Below, piece after piece: positions 18,999 to 28,494 of a stretch of 64,000 bases of DNA. Below the pieces are notes generated by a model. The model was not told where the DNA came from, did no database searches, and saw nothing but the letters and a program-made list of their open reading frames with translations. Every line of letters starts with the position of its first letter. The stretch's first letter is position 1. Origin of the DNA: Nitrosomonas sp. (GTDB lineage: Bacteria > Pseudomonadota > Gammaproteobacteria > Burkholderiales > Nitrosomonadaceae). The translations under genes and the position numbers were made by a program. The stretch lies in the NCBI GenBank assembly GCA_016703745.1, contig JADJBK010000006.1, forward strand, positions 248,001-312,000. Reading direction: 5' to 3'.

Positions 18999-19988
18999 AT
19001 GAAATTTTCCAGACGCAGCGGTTCAAAATCTGAAAACATGAAGATTTCTGCACAGAATATAAGTAACGGGAATAATGTTATTCCTGGATCTAGAAGATTG
19101 CGGCATAACTTCAGGCGTCATTTTAAGGAACGGATTATTGAATCCATCTTGTTTCTAGCGGCGTTGTTTTCAGTTTTTATTACATTTGCGATCGTGTACA
19201 TGCTGGTCAGCGAATCCATGGTTTTCTTCGAACACGTTTCACTACGTGAATTCTTGACGGATACTCAGTGGACACCACTTTTTGATGATGCACATTACGG
19301 TATTCTCCCGCTTGTTTCTGGAACAATCGTCAGTTCGGTTGTTGCTTTGGCTGTGGCACTTCCTTTTGGTACCATTATTGCAATTTATCTTTCTGAATTT
19401 GCTCCATTTACTGTACGGGAGATTGCAAAACCGTTTCTTGAGTTGCTTGGCGGCATTCCGACAGTTGTCTACGGTTATTTCGCCTTACTGTTTGTTACAC
19501 CGATGCTGCAGTTCTTTTTTCCTGGTTTGCCGGGCTTCAGCTTGCTTTCTGCCGGACTGGTGATGGGTGTCATGATTATTCCGTATGTAAGTTCAATGAC
19601 TGAGGATGCTATGCGCTCAGTACCCATGCATTTGCGGGAGGGGTCTTATGCTACCGGAGCAACACGATTTCAAACAGCGATCAAGGTTGTTGTACCCGCT
19701 TCGTTATCCGGTATTGCTGCGGCTTACATACTTGGGATCTCGCGTGCGGTGGGTGAAACCATGGTAGTTGCCATAGCGGCGGGGATGCAACCCAATTTGA
19801 CTTGGAATCCTGCGGAACCTGCTGCCACCATTACTACATACATTGTTCAGGTAAGCCTGGGTGATTTGCCACATGGTAGTATTGGCTATCAAACCATTTT
19901 TGCTGCTGGTTTGACGTTGTTATTGATAACCTTGATATTCAATATCCTTGGGCATTTGCTGCGTAAATATTATCGGGAAGTGTATTAA
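18999..19988 (+). CDS. pstC: Phosphate ABC transporter permease PstC
   Basis: 329 residues with about six membrane helices. The permease signature LREGSYATGATRFQTAIKVV (EAA loop) and ISRAVGETMVVAIAAGMQPN are typical of PstC. It forms the inner-membrane channel for phosphate with PstA and PstB. Neither candidate start (18999; ATG 19038) has a clear ribosome site; the longer is listed. The periplasmic binding protein gene pstS, usually first in the operon, is absent upstream. Confidence 0.93.
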   Translation: MKFSRRSGSKSENMKISAQNISNGNNVIPGSRRLRHNFRRHFKERIIESILFLAALFSVFITFAIVYMLVSESMVFFEHVSLREFLTDTQWTPLFDDAHYGILPLVSGTIVSSVVALAVALPFGTIIAIYLSEFAPFTVREIAKPFLELLGGIPTVVYGYFALLFVTPMLQFFFPGLPGFSLLSAGLVMGVMIIPYVSSMTEDAMRSVPMHLREGSYATGATRFQTAIKVVVPASLSGIAAAYILGISRAVGETMVVAIAAGMQPNLTWNPAEPAATITTYIVQVSLGDLPHGSIGYQTIFAAGLTLLLITLIFNILGHLLRKYYREVY

Positions 19989-20052
19989 TCAATACGAGTC
20001 GTGAGGAATGGTTTTCTCCGAATAACGATGAAAATTTCAAGTTAACCCTGGT

Positions 20053-20979
20053 ATGAATTACGATAAAAATTTGGCTGAAATCCGGACAATGATTGCCCGG
20101 CACCGGCGCTGGGACAGGTTATTTCTGATAACGGGTATTGTCGCGTTAATGATTGCGATGCTGGTTTTTCTTGCGCTTATTATTGGCATGGTAATCGATG
20201 GTGCGCCGCGTCTAGCAATGGATTTCTTCACTTCGTTTCCATCGCGTCGGCCTGAAGCTGCCGGTATTTTGTCTGCGTGGGTCGGTACCACACTGGTCAT
20301 GCTGGTCACGGCAGTTGCTGCTGTGCCACTGGGTATTTCGGCTGGTGTTTATCTTGAAGAATATGCACCAAAAAATTTACTGACCGAAATTATTGAGATC
20401 AACGTCACCAACCTCGCAGGTGTGCCATCGATCATTTACGGTTTGCTTGCACTTGGGTTGTTTGTGTATCAACTTGGTTTGGGACAGAGTATTCTCGCCG
20501 CTGGTCTAACGCTTGCGTTGCTGATTCTGCCGGTTGTAATTGTTGCCACGCGAGAGGCTATCCGGTCCATTCCAGTTTCTATCCGAGAGGGGGCTTATGC
20601 GATGGGTGCAACTAAATGGCAAACCGTCTCTGATCATATATTGCCCTATTCTTCAGCTGGCATATTGACCGGTATTATTATCGGACTTGCGCGCGCGATC
20701 GGAGAAACCGCTCCTATTATTACGATTGGTGCGTTGACATTCATCGCTTTTTTACCTGAGTCACCGATACAGAGCGAATTTCCTTTTCTGTCTTTCGAGT
20801 GGTTGATGGCACCTTTTACTGTTATGCCGATTCAGATGTTCAACTGGGTTTCGAGACCTGAAGAAGCTTTTCAACTTAATGCGGCTGCAGCTGGTTTAGT
20901 ACTTGTCGTCATGACGCTGGCCATGAATGGGCTGGCCATTTATTTACGTTACAACCTTCGAAAAAAAATCAAATGGTAA
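20053..20979 (+). CDS. pstA: Phosphate ABC transporter permease PstA
   Basis: 308 residues, about six membrane helices. The EAA loop SIREGAYAMGATKWQTVSDH and ARAIGETAPIITIGA are typical of PstA. It pairs with PstC in the membrane. It lies 64 bp after pstC and overlaps pstB by 7 bases (ATGGTAA), so the operon is tightly coupled. Confidence 0.94.
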   Translation: MNYDKNLAEIRTMIARHRRWDRLFLITGIVALMIAMLVFLALIIGMVIDGAPRLAMDFFTSFPSRRPEAAGILSAWVGTTLVMLVTAVAAVPLGISAGVYLEEYAPKNLLTEIIEINVTNLAGVPSIIYGLLALGLFVYQLGLGQSILAAGLTLALLILPVVIVATREAIRSIPVSIREGAYAMGATKWQTVSDHILPYSSAGILTGIIIGLARAIGETAPIITIGALTFIAFLPESPIQSEFPFLSFEWLMAPFTVMPIQMFNWVSRPEEAFQLNAAAAGLVLVVMTLAMNGLAIYLRYNLRKKIKW

Positions 20980-21794
20980 ACCTCACGCAGGCCACTAGAT
21001 TGGGTAGCTCCATTGCGCCAGCTAACAAGCCAGTTACTGACAAGTGTGTCGTAAAAAATCTTAATTTTTTTTATGGTGAGCTGCAGGCGCTGAAATCGAT
21101 CAGTATGACAGTCTACGAAAAGCAGGTAACCGCACTCATTGGCCCATCTGGCTGTGGCAAATCTACCTTTTTGCGGTGTTTTAACCGGATGCATGATCTT
21201 TATCCCGGCAATCGCTATGATGGAGAAATTATCCTGCATCCGGACAACGAAAATATTCTTTCCCCTGCAGTAGATCCGATTGAGGTCAGAATGCGCATCG
21301 GCATGGTTTTTCAAAAGCCCAATCCATTTCCAAAATCTATTTTTGAAAATGTAGCTTATGGTCTTCGTATCCGTGGTGTCAGTAACCGTGCGATTCTGGA
21401 AGAAAGAGTCGAGACCGCGCTGCGCAATGCTGCGTTGTGGGAGGAAGTGAAAGATCGGCTGAATGATCTTGCCTTTAATCTGTCCGGTGGACAACAGCAG
21501 CGACTATGTATTGCACGTGCACTGGCTACTGATCCGGAGTTACTGTTGTTCGATGAGCCTACTTCTGCGCTCGATCCAGCCGCAACTGCCAGTATTGAAG
21601 AATTGATTACTGATCTTAAAAGCAAGGTGACGATTCTGATCGTTACCCATAACATGCAGCAGGCGGCAAGAGTTTCTGATTTTACCGCCTATATGTACGT
21701 TGGCGAGCTGATCGAGTTTGGTGTTACTGATACTATCTTTATCAAACCTAAACATAAACAGACTGAGGATTACATTACGGGTCGGTTTGGCTAG
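20973..21794 (+). CDS. pstB: Phosphate ABC transporter ATPase PstB
   Basis: 273 residues. Walker A GPSGCGKST, PstB-specific NRMHDLYPGNRYDGEI, GMVFQKPNPFPKSIFENVAYG, signature LSGGQQQRLCIARALA and Walker B LLLFDEPTSALDP are all present. It powers high-affinity phosphate import. A hydrophilic N-terminal extension of about 25 residues precedes the ABC domain. No phoU or phoB/phoR follows, unlike the common pstSCAB-phoU order. Confidence 0.96.
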   Translation: MVNLTQATRLGSSIAPANKPVTDKCVVKNLNFFYGELQALKSISMTVYEKQVTALIGPSGCGKSTFLRCFNRMHDLYPGNRYDGEIILHPDNENILSPAVDPIEVRMRIGMVFQKPNPFPKSIFENVAYGLRIRGVSNRAILEERVETALRNAALWEEVKDRLNDLAFNLSGGQQQRLCIARALATDPELLLFDEPTSALDPAATASIEELITDLKSKVTILIVTHNMQQAARVSDFTAYMYVGELIEFGVTDTIFIKPKHKQTEDYITGRFG

Positions 21795-21858
21795 ATTTCA
21801 GAACAAAAATTCGCAGCACCTTTCATTTTTATATTTCTCTTCCAAGATTTAGTCCATA

Positions 21859-23562
21859 TTGCCGACTTTTGCAGACAGGTTGATTCGCTGGCAACTGGCA
21901 GCAGGTCGCCATCATTTGCCTTGGCAAGGTAATCAGGATCCCTACGCAATCTGGGTTGCTGAAATTATGCTGCAGCAGACTCAAGTAGTGACTGTCATTC
22001 CCTATTATCAGCAATTCATGCGCGCTTTTCCGGATATTGCGACGCTTGCACATGCTGCGCCTGATGATGTTTTGGCGTTGTGGAGTGGTCTTGGTTATTA
22101 CGCACGGGGCCGTAACCTTCATCAAGCTGCTCGATTGCTTATATCGAAGTATGGTGGAGTCTTTCCGGCCAGTGCTTCTGTAATCGAACAGCTTCCAGGT
22201 ATCGGGCGTTCAACAGCAGCCGCTATTGCTGCGTTTGCTTTTGGTGAGCGCTGCGCGATTCTGGATGGCAACGTTAAACGTATCCTGGTGCGTTATTTTG
22301 GAATTCGTGGTCATCCCGCAGTCAAAACAGTTGAGGCCAGGCTATGGCAGTTGGCAGAAAAATTACTGCCGATAGATGATTCTAAAAAATCCATGGCAAT
22401 TTATACACAAGCATTCATGGATCTGGGTGCGCTGGTTTGTACTCGTCGTCGGCCAAAATGCGAGTGTTGCCCACTTCAGTCGGAATGCATTGCTTTCGCC
22501 CATCGGTTAACTGATCAATTACCTATATCCAGACCTCAAAAAACGCACCCGAAGAAAAGTGTCATCCACTTGCTATTAGTTAAAGATGGTGAAATTCTTT
22601 TGAGAAAGCGTCCATCCACTGGAATATGGGGGGGGTTGTGGTGCTTTCCAGAAATTCCATTTGAACCCGGCAATAGCTATAGTGATTCTGCCAGTCTGCT
22701 GAATTACAATGCCCCATCTTTTGAACTTCCCTGCATAATTCATACCTTCACGCACTTCAAACTCAAGATTTATCCGCAACTGATACACATCGGACATGAT
22801 AGTGCGTTTGAAGAAAAAGATAATGAGTGCTGGGTGACTGTTAAATCGGCAATAAAACTGGCTATCCCGGCACCAATCAAGAAAGTATTATTAATGGTAT
22901 CCGATATTTTGGAATCACCTGTCAATATGGTAGACATAGACAAAAAAATGAAGAAAAAACAACTGCGTCAGGACTTACGTCAGTTACGTGGTCAAATTAT
23001 GCCGGCACAAAGATTACATTGGAGTCATGCGATCAGCGATAACTTGAAGCAAGGTTTTCCTCAGTTACAAAGCAGCTGTGTTGGTAGTTATTGGCCACAT
23101 GCGGGTGAGTATGATCCGCTTGCTTTGATGCAATGGCTGAACAAACAGGGTGCAACGCTCGCATTACCTAAAGTGCTCGCATCATCCGAGCCACTTGAGT
23201 TTGTTGCGTGGTGGCCTGGTGTGCCGATGAAAAATGATGCTTATGGCATTCCAGTCCCGGACAATAGCCAAGCTGTAATAGTCGATGTGGTTCTCATTCC
23301 AATGTTGGGTTTTGATGCAGGTGGTTTTCGGCTTGGTTATGGCAGCGGTTATTTTGACCGAACACTGGGCAGCCTGGATCCGCGCCCACTAACCATTGGT
23401 ATTGCCTTTGAAGTGCTGAGAATACCAACCATTTTTCCGCAACTACACGATATTGCCATGGATTATGTTGTTACCGAACAGGCCATTTATTATCGTCAGC
23501 AGGACAAGCTGGTGACGCTGTCTGCTGAAGAGTGTACAAATATGACGCGACACATATCTTGA
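21859..23562 (+). CDS. MutY adenine glycosylase fused in frame to 5-formyltetrahydrofolate cyclo-ligase
   Basis: 567 residues with no stop. Residues 1-350 are MutY: helix-hairpin-helix LPGIGRSTAAAIAAFAFG, catalytic Asp context ILDGNVKRI, the Fe-S motif C-x6-C-x2-C-x5-C in CTRRRPKCECCPLQSEC, and a NUDIX-like C domain that reads 8-oxoG. Residues 364-567 are 5-formyl-THF cyclo-ligase, with MKKKQLRQDLRQLR at its start and the signature LGYGSGYFDRTLG. The first half removes A opposite 8-oxoG; the second converts 5-formyl-THF to methenyl-THF. In-frame ATGs at 22927 and 22948 would allow a separate ligase. The MutY start is TTG 21859 without a clear ribosome site. Confidence 0.88.
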   Translation: MPTFADRLIRWQLAAGRHHLPWQGNQDPYAIWVAEIMLQQTQVVTVIPYYQQFMRAFPDIATLAHAAPDDVLALWSGLGYYARGRNLHQAARLLISKYGGVFPASASVIEQLPGIGRSTAAAIAAFAFGERCAILDGNVKRILVRYFGIRGHPAVKTVEARLWQLAEKLLPIDDSKKSMAIYTQAFMDLGALVCTRRRPKCECCPLQSECIAFAHRLTDQLPISRPQKTHPKKSVIHLLLVKDGEILLRKRPSTGIWGGLWCFPEIPFEPGNSYSDSASLLNYNAPSFELPCIIHTFTHFKLKIYPQLIHIGHDSAFEEKDNECWVTVKSAIKLAIPAPIKKVLLMVSDILESPVNMVDIDKKMKKKQLRQDLRQLRGQIMPAQRLHWSHAISDNLKQGFPQLQSSCVGSYWPHAGEYDPLALMQWLNKQGATLALPKVLASSEPLEFVAWWPGVPMKNDAYGIPVPDNSQAVIVDVVLIPMLGFDAGGFRLGYGSGYFDRTLGSLDPRPLTIGIAFEVLRIPTIFPQLHDIAMDYVVTEQAIYYRQQDKLVTLSAEECTNMTRHIS

Positions 23563-23595
23563 TGAGTGATCTTGTTATTGAACGCTGTGTCCGAT

Positions 23596-24216
23596 TTACT
23601 TGCCCCAGCGGGGCATCAGCTCATGTGCTACACCCAGATGATCTAGTATGCGCGCAACAACAAAGTCGATAATATCCTGAATAGTCTCGGGCTGGTGGTA
23701 AAAGCCGGGATTGGCTGGCAGTATGGTGGCGCCTGCTTGAGCAAGCTTCAACATATTCTCCAGGTGGATGATTGAAAATGGCATTTCACGAGGAACGATA
23801 ATCAGAGTGCGCTTTTCTTTCAGCATGACATCGGCTGCACGTTCTATTAATCGCTGGCTCATTCCAACTGCGACCGCTGACAGTGTTCCCATGGTGCACG
23901 GGCAAATTACCATAGCATCAGCAGGATTGGAGCCTGATGCGACGGGAGCAAACCACTCTTCACGACCAAACACACTTAGCAGTCCTGGTGCAACTTTAAA
24001 ATACTCGTTAAGAGCCGCTTCGACTTCTTTGGGACGTGAGGATAAAATCAGCCCCATTTCCTGCTGCGCTACAATTTGTGCGGCTTGTGAATAAAGCAGA
24101 TATACCCGGTAGTGCTGCTGTAACAATATTTCGAGCAGACGGATGCCGTAAGGCATGCCCGAGGCGCCTGTCAAAGCGATGGTAATGGTTTTTCGAGAAG
24201 TGCTGACTTCACTCAT
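23596..24216 (-). CDS. ubiX: Flavin prenyltransferase UbiX
   Basis: 206 residues. ITIALTGASGMPYGIRLLE is the FMN-binding start, and VICPCTMGTLSAVAVGMSQ and RTLIIVPREMPFSIIHLENM are conserved. UbiX makes prenylated FMN for UbiD decarboxylase in ubiquinone synthesis. It is convergent with the mutY fusion gene (33-bp gap) and downstream of hprK (75 bp). No ubiD is in the window. Confidence 0.95.
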   Translation of the reverse strand: MSEVSTSRKTITIALTGASGMPYGIRLLEILLQQHYRVYLLYSQAAQIVAQQEMGLILSSRPKEVEAALNEYFKVAPGLLSVFGREEWFAPVASGSNPADAMVICPCTMGTLSAVAVGMSQRLIERAADVMLKEKRTLIIVPREMPFSIIHLENMLKLAQAGATILPANPGFYHQPETIQDIIDFVVARILDHLGVAHELMPRWGK

Positions 24217-24291
24217 GGTTGATGGAGATAACTGGCATCATTGCCCTGCTGGCAGCAGATAGCCGGATACCTCGCGCCTTGGTCATTACAA

Positions 24292-25251
24292 TTATTCTTC
24301 ATCATGGTCTGTTGTATTGCCACCCATCTCCAGCTCATGGCGACGCACAAAGTCTTGTGTACTATCAATTCCGCGTAATTGTAAAATATAGTTACGGACC
24401 GCAGCCTCAACCAGCACAGCCAGATTACGTCCAGCAGCAACAGGAATAGTTACTTTGCGTATCCTGACATTCAGAATTTCTTCATCGAGATTGCTCAGTG
24501 GCAAGCGTTCGTAGGCACCGATTTCACTACTGGTGGATTTCTCCAGATGGACAATCAGTTTCATGTTTTTGTGACGACGAACAGCTGTTTCACCAAAAAT
24601 AGTACGAATATTCAACATACCCAATCCGCGTACTTCAATAAAATCGCGCAGTAAGGGTGGACAACAACCTTCCAGGGTTTCCGGGCCAATACGGGATAAT
24701 TCGATCACATCATCCGCAACCAGGCCGTGCCCACGGCTGATCAGTTCCAACGCGAGTTCGCTCTTGCCGACACCGCTATCACCCGTGATCATGACGCCCA
24801 TACCAAGTACGTCCAGCAAGACGCCATGGCGGGAAATGGTAGGTGCCAGATTTCTGACCAGATAGGAGTGCAGCATCCAGATAACTTGTGAACCCGTGCT
24901 ACTGGAACGTAATAACGGTGTGTGCGTTCGGTGGGAGAATTTTTCTATGCTTGCGGGTACCGCCAGACCCTCAGCAACGATCAGACAGAAAGGGTCGCTC
25001 GCTTCCAGTATAGACAGTTTTCTTTGTAGAGACGGCGTATCCATTTCCAGCAGGAAGGTAATCGACGACTGATTCAGTACTTGAATCCAGTTGGGATTGA
25101 CAAAGTTAAGATAACCAACAAGATTTTGTGCGCGGTCTAAAACTTGAGTATTCTCAAGTTGCTTCTTTATTGCACTCGATGGGGTATTCCACTGCAGGGT
25201 CAGTTTTTCTTCGTTATCCCTGAATAATTGAGCAATGTCAATTTGTGACAT
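24292..25251 (-). CDS. hprK: HPr kinase/phosphorylase
   Basis: 319 residues. P-loop GDSGVGKSELALELISRGHG, LVADDVIE, RGLGMLNIRTIFGE and KVTIPVAAGRNLAVLVEAA are the canonical HprK segments. It phosphorylates and dephosphorylates HPr at Ser, coupling the PTS-Ntr chain to carbon or energy state in betaproteobacteria. It overlaps ptsN by 14 bp. No rapZ follows, as it would in many relatives; ubiX is next. Confidence 0.96.
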   Translation of the reverse strand: MSQIDIAQLFRDNEEKLTLQWNTPSSAIKKQLENTQVLDRAQNLVGYLNFVNPNWIQVLNQSSITFLLEMDTPSLQRKLSILEASDPFCLIVAEGLAVPASIEKFSHRTHTPLLRSSSTGSQVIWMLHSYLVRNLAPTISRHGVLLDVLGMGVMITGDSGVGKSELALELISRGHGLVADDVIELSRIGPETLEGCCPPLLRDFIEVRGLGMLNIRTIFGETAVRRHKNMKLIVHLEKSTSSEIGAYERLPLSNLDEEILNVRIRKVTIPVAAGRNLAVLVEAAVRNYILQLRGIDSTQDFVRRHELEMGGNTTDHDEE

Positions 25252-25714
25252 ACTCTGGCTCAGGCGTCCAGTCCGATATCAGCTGGTGAATTTCCTTGGC
25301 ATCCTTACTATATAGCAATTTTTCACGGAAGATTCTGTTGCTGAACATTTGCGCAAGCTCGCTCAAAATCAATAAGTGTCGATCAGTTGCCTTTTCGGGA
25401 ACGAGTAAAATACATGCGATATTCACCGGCTGTCCATCTGGTGCATCGAATGGAATTGCTTCCTTTAGTCTGACCAACATTAAAGCGGCTTCACGAAGAC
25501 CTTTGATTCGGCCATGGGGGATGGCGACGCCTTGTCCAAGACCGGTTGATCCTAATTTTTCGCGTGTAAATAAGCTGTCAAAAACCTGGCTGCGAGCTAC
25601 CTGGAGTGTATTCTCAAACAGCAGACCTGCCTGTTCAAAGATACGTTTTTTGCTGGTGGCTTCCAGATCGACCATCACGTTTGATTCCGGCAATAATTCA
25701 GATATAAGATTCAT
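25238..25714 (-). CDS. ptsN: PTS IIA-like nitrogen regulatory protein PtsN
   Basis: 158 residues. GLGQGVAIPHGRIKGL holds the phosphoryl-accepting His, and APDGQPVNIACILLVPE and ATDRHLLILSELAQMF are conserved. It is the terminal phosphate acceptor of the PTS-Ntr chain, with regulatory roles in K+ and nitrogen metabolism rather than sugar transport. It is downstream of hpf by 124 bp. Confidence 0.95.
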   Translation of the reverse strand: MNLISELLPESNVMVDLEATSKKRIFEQAGLLFENTLQVARSQVFDSLFTREKLGSTGLGQGVAIPHGRIKGLREAALMLVRLKEAIPFDAPDGQPVNIACILLVPEKATDRHLLILSELAQMFSNRIFREKLLYSKDAKEIHQLISDWTPEPEYVTN

Positions 25715-25838
25715 AAAGATTTAGTTGGCTTCAGAAACACGAAACAATAAAAGCCGGGAAATTTAAGCGAGCGATTACCCTGTTCGGATAGCAGTGACAA
25801 TCCATTCTGTGACTGTTGGCCTCCAGGGTAAAGACTAT

Positions 25839-26171
25839 TTACTCGGGTTGCTCAAGTGGCTGATCTTTCAGTCCGCCATGATTTCGCTGATCTAACCCTT
25901 TTTCCTTGTGTTTCAGAATCTGGCGATCCAGTTTGTCTACCAAAGCATCAATGGAAGCATACATATCAGGACTGTCTGTTTCAACAAAGATATCCTTCCC
26001 CCGTATATGGATTGTTGCTTCGGCCTTTTGTTTGAGTTTGTCCACCGACAGTATCACCCTGATATCGATCACATGGTCAAAATGGCGTGTAATTTTTTCA
26101 AATTTTGATAGAACATATTCACGCAGTGCAGGGGTTATTTCCACATGACTACCAGTGAGATTCAAATTCAT
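25839..26171 (-). CDS. hpf: Ribosome hibernation promoting factor
   Basis: 110 residues from ATG 26171, which has AAGGAG upstream; the ten extra in-frame codons before it are not needed. MNLNLTGSHVEITPALREYV and KEKGLDQR fit short HPF (RaiA/YhbH family). It binds the 30S decoding centre and promotes 100S dimer formation in stationary phase. It lies 48 bp downstream of rpoN, the conserved arrangement in proteobacteria. Confidence 0.95.
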   Translation of the reverse strand: MNLNLTGSHVEITPALREYVLSKFEKITRHFDHVIDIRVILSVDKLKQKAEATIHIRGKDIFVETDSPDMYASIDALVDKLDRQILKHKEKGLDQRNHGGLKDQPLEQPE

Positions 26172-26219
26172 TATTTCTCCTTGTTTGAGCAGTTGTAACA
26201 ATAAAGCGATAAAAAAAAC

Positions 26220-27689
26220 TTAGAGCATTTTACGTAAATTTGTCGGAGGAATATGCATTAACTCCCGATATTTTGCAATTGTTCGTCGTGCGACAATGAC
26301 GCCCTGCTGTTCCATCAACTGTGATAGGCAGTTGTCACTGAGTGGTTTTTTTGGATTTTCATTTTGAATCAGTTGCTTGAGAATTCCGCGAATAGCAATG
26401 GATGAGCAAGCATCACCTTGCGCTGTCGAAACATGGCTGCCAAAGAAATATTTGAACTCAAAGATACCATGTGGCGTTCTCATGTACTTATGAGAGGTTA
26501 CGCGTGAAATGGTGGACTCATGCAATTCTAAAGTCTCGGCAATTTCACGCATCGCCAGCGGACGCACAGCAGTTTCCCCCTGTTCCAGAAATGCCTGCTG
26601 GCGATCAACAATCGCCTGGCCTACACGTAAAATGGTTTGGACACGCTGACGAATGTTGCGAATCAACCAACGCGCTTCCTGTAGCTGTCCTCTGAGTGGA
26701 CGAGCCGCTTCGTTACGATTATTTTTTAAAATGTCTGCATAGAGCTGGTTGATATGAATAGATAGAGTCGCTTCCTGGTTAAGCTGAACCAGCCAGCTTT
26801 TGCCAGATCTGACCACTATAATGTCGGGCACAACGTAACGTGCAAGCGTTGAATTAAAGTTGCCACCGGGTTTGGGGTTCAGCTGAGTAATCAGCTGCTG
26901 GATGCCCTGCAGACAGGCCTCGTTGCACCCCAGTATCCTCTGTAGCAGTCGGAAGTTTTTGGCTGCAAAAATTTCCAGGTGATTTTCTACTAATTCCAGT
27001 GCTTGCTGTTGGCAGGGGGTGTCTGCGGGCAGTGCCCTGATCTGCAGTGATAGACATTCCCGCAGGGTACTTGCGCCCACGCCGGGTGGATCCAGCTGCT
27101 GAAGGTATTCAAGCGCTGCCTGTAATTCGGTACGGTCTGCAACGAGCTCGGATGACAATTGCTGCAATAGCTCATCAATATCCTGGGTAAGGTAACCATC
27201 CTCATCCAAACTGTGAATCAGCAGGCTGACGATTTGCCGTTGTCGCTCGGATAGCTGGCTCATGCTAAGTTGCGTCAGTAAATGCTCACACAAACTGATG
27301 GGCTGAATCGCAAAACGAGAAAATTCCAGATCACTGCTGTCGGTCTCATGCGAATTCGATTGCTGCTGGTAGATGTTATTGTCGTCCTCGTGGAAATCAG
27401 TAAATGAATCCAATGACTGATCGTTCTCCGTCATTTCTATTGAATCAGGCGAATTAATATTTGCAGGTTCGTCAGCCACATCGGGCATGCTTGAATCAAT
27501 CGTTTGCTGAAAGTCAGACTGGGCATTATCAGAATGATCGTCCAGCTCCAACATCGGATTTTCCTGAATCATCCGCTCGATTTCCCTGTTCAGCTCAAGT
27601 GTTGACAAGGTTAACAGTTTAAGGGCATGTTGCAGCTGTGGCGTCAGTGTCAGACTGGTCGTCTGCTTGAGTGTAAGCGTTGGTTTCAT
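26220..27689 (-). CDS. rpoN: RNA polymerase sigma-54 factor
   Basis: 489 residues from ATG 27689. The Gln/Leu-rich region I KQTTSLTLTPQLQHALKLL binds activators; an acidic region II (about residues 55-115) follows; a core-binding domain and a helix-turn-helix (LHESTISRVTSHKYMRTP) come next; the C-terminal RpoN box VARRTIAKYREL contacts the -24 element. It directs transcription at -24/-12 promoters with enhancer-binding proteins. It is within the lptB-rpoN-hpf-ptsN-hprK cluster. Confidence 0.97.
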   Translation of the reverse strand: MKPTLTLKQTTSLTLTPQLQHALKLLTLSTLELNREIERMIQENPMLELDDHSDNAQSDFQQTIDSSMPDVADEPANINSPDSIEMTENDQSLDSFTDFHEDDNNIYQQQSNSHETDSSDLEFSRFAIQPISLCEHLLTQLSMSQLSERQRQIVSLLIHSLDEDGYLTQDIDELLQQLSSELVADRTELQAALEYLQQLDPPGVGASTLRECLSLQIRALPADTPCQQQALELVENHLEIFAAKNFRLLQRILGCNEACLQGIQQLITQLNPKPGGNFNSTLARYVVPDIIVVRSGKSWLVQLNQEATLSIHINQLYADILKNNRNEAARPLRGQLQEARWLIRNIRQRVQTILRVGQAIVDRQQAFLEQGETAVRPLAMREIAETLELHESTISRVTSHKYMRTPHGIFEFKYFFGSHVSTAQGDACSSIAIRGILKQLIQNENPKKPLSDNCLSQLMEQQGVIVARRTIAKYRELMHIPPTNLRKML

Positions 27690-27731
27690 GTTTCCAATTA
27701 AAATCAGGCTGAACACTTGAATATCAGCATA

Positions 27732-28454
27732 TCAAAGCCGGAAATTTTCGCCTAAATAAACTTCCCTGACGCGACTATCGCTGACAATATCTTCGGATTT
27801 GCCACTCGCGAGTACAGCGCCTTCACTGATAATATAGGCACGATCGCATATCCCCAGTGTTTCTCGCACATTATGATCTGTAATCAGCACACCAATCCCA
27901 CGCATTTTCAAAAAACCGATAACTTTCTGGATATCCAGAACCGAGATAGGGTCTACACCGGCAAATGGCTCATCCAGCAGAATAAAGCGTGGGCGAGATG
28001 CCAGTGCTCGCGCAATTTCAACTCGCCGCCGTTCTCCGCCCGAAAGACTAATAGCCGGACTTTCACGTAAATGCCCAATATGAAAATCATGTAGCAGCGA
28101 ATCCAGTTGTTGCATGATTTCATCTTCAGACAGTTCTTGCAGCTCGAGTACTGCAAGGATATTTTCCTCGACGGTTAGGCGTCGAAAAATGGAGGCATCT
28201 TGCGGTAAATAGCTTAAACCCAGGCGCGCACGCTTGTGAATTGGCAGCTGACCAAGATTGTGTCCATCCAGAAAAATTTCCCCTCCATTTAATGGAACTA
28301 AGCCCACGACCATATAAAAACAGGTGGTCTTCCCAGCACCATTTGGCCCTAGTAAGCCAACAACTTCACCGCTATCAACAGAAAACGACACATCCAGCAC
28401 GACTTTACGTGATTTGTAATGCTTCTGGAGATGTTGTGCCCGTAGTTCGCTCAT
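27732..28454 (-). CDS. lptB: LPS export ABC transporter ATPase LptB
   Basis: 240 residues. Walker A GPNGAGKTTCFYM, Q-loop LPQDASIFRRLTVEEN, signature SLSGGERRRVEIARALA, Walker B FILLDEPFAGVDP and the LptB-type ITDHNVRETLGICDRAYI are present. It powers LPS extraction from the inner membrane with LptFG. Located 40 bp after lptA and upstream of rpoN. Confidence 0.97.
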   Translation of the reverse strand: MSELRAQHLQKHYKSRKVVLDVSFSVDSGEVVGLLGPNGAGKTTCFYMVVGLVPLNGGEIFLDGHNLGQLPIHKRARLGLSYLPQDASIFRRLTVEENILAVLELQELSEDEIMQQLDSLLHDFHIGHLRESPAISLSGGERRRVEIARALASRPRFILLDEPFAGVDPISVLDIQKVIGFLKMRGIGVLITDHNVRETLGICDRAYIISEGAVLASGKSEDIVSDSRVREVYLGENFRL

Positions 28455-28494
28455 GTGTCAATCTGTTCTGGGTATTTATAATGGTTAATTCGGG

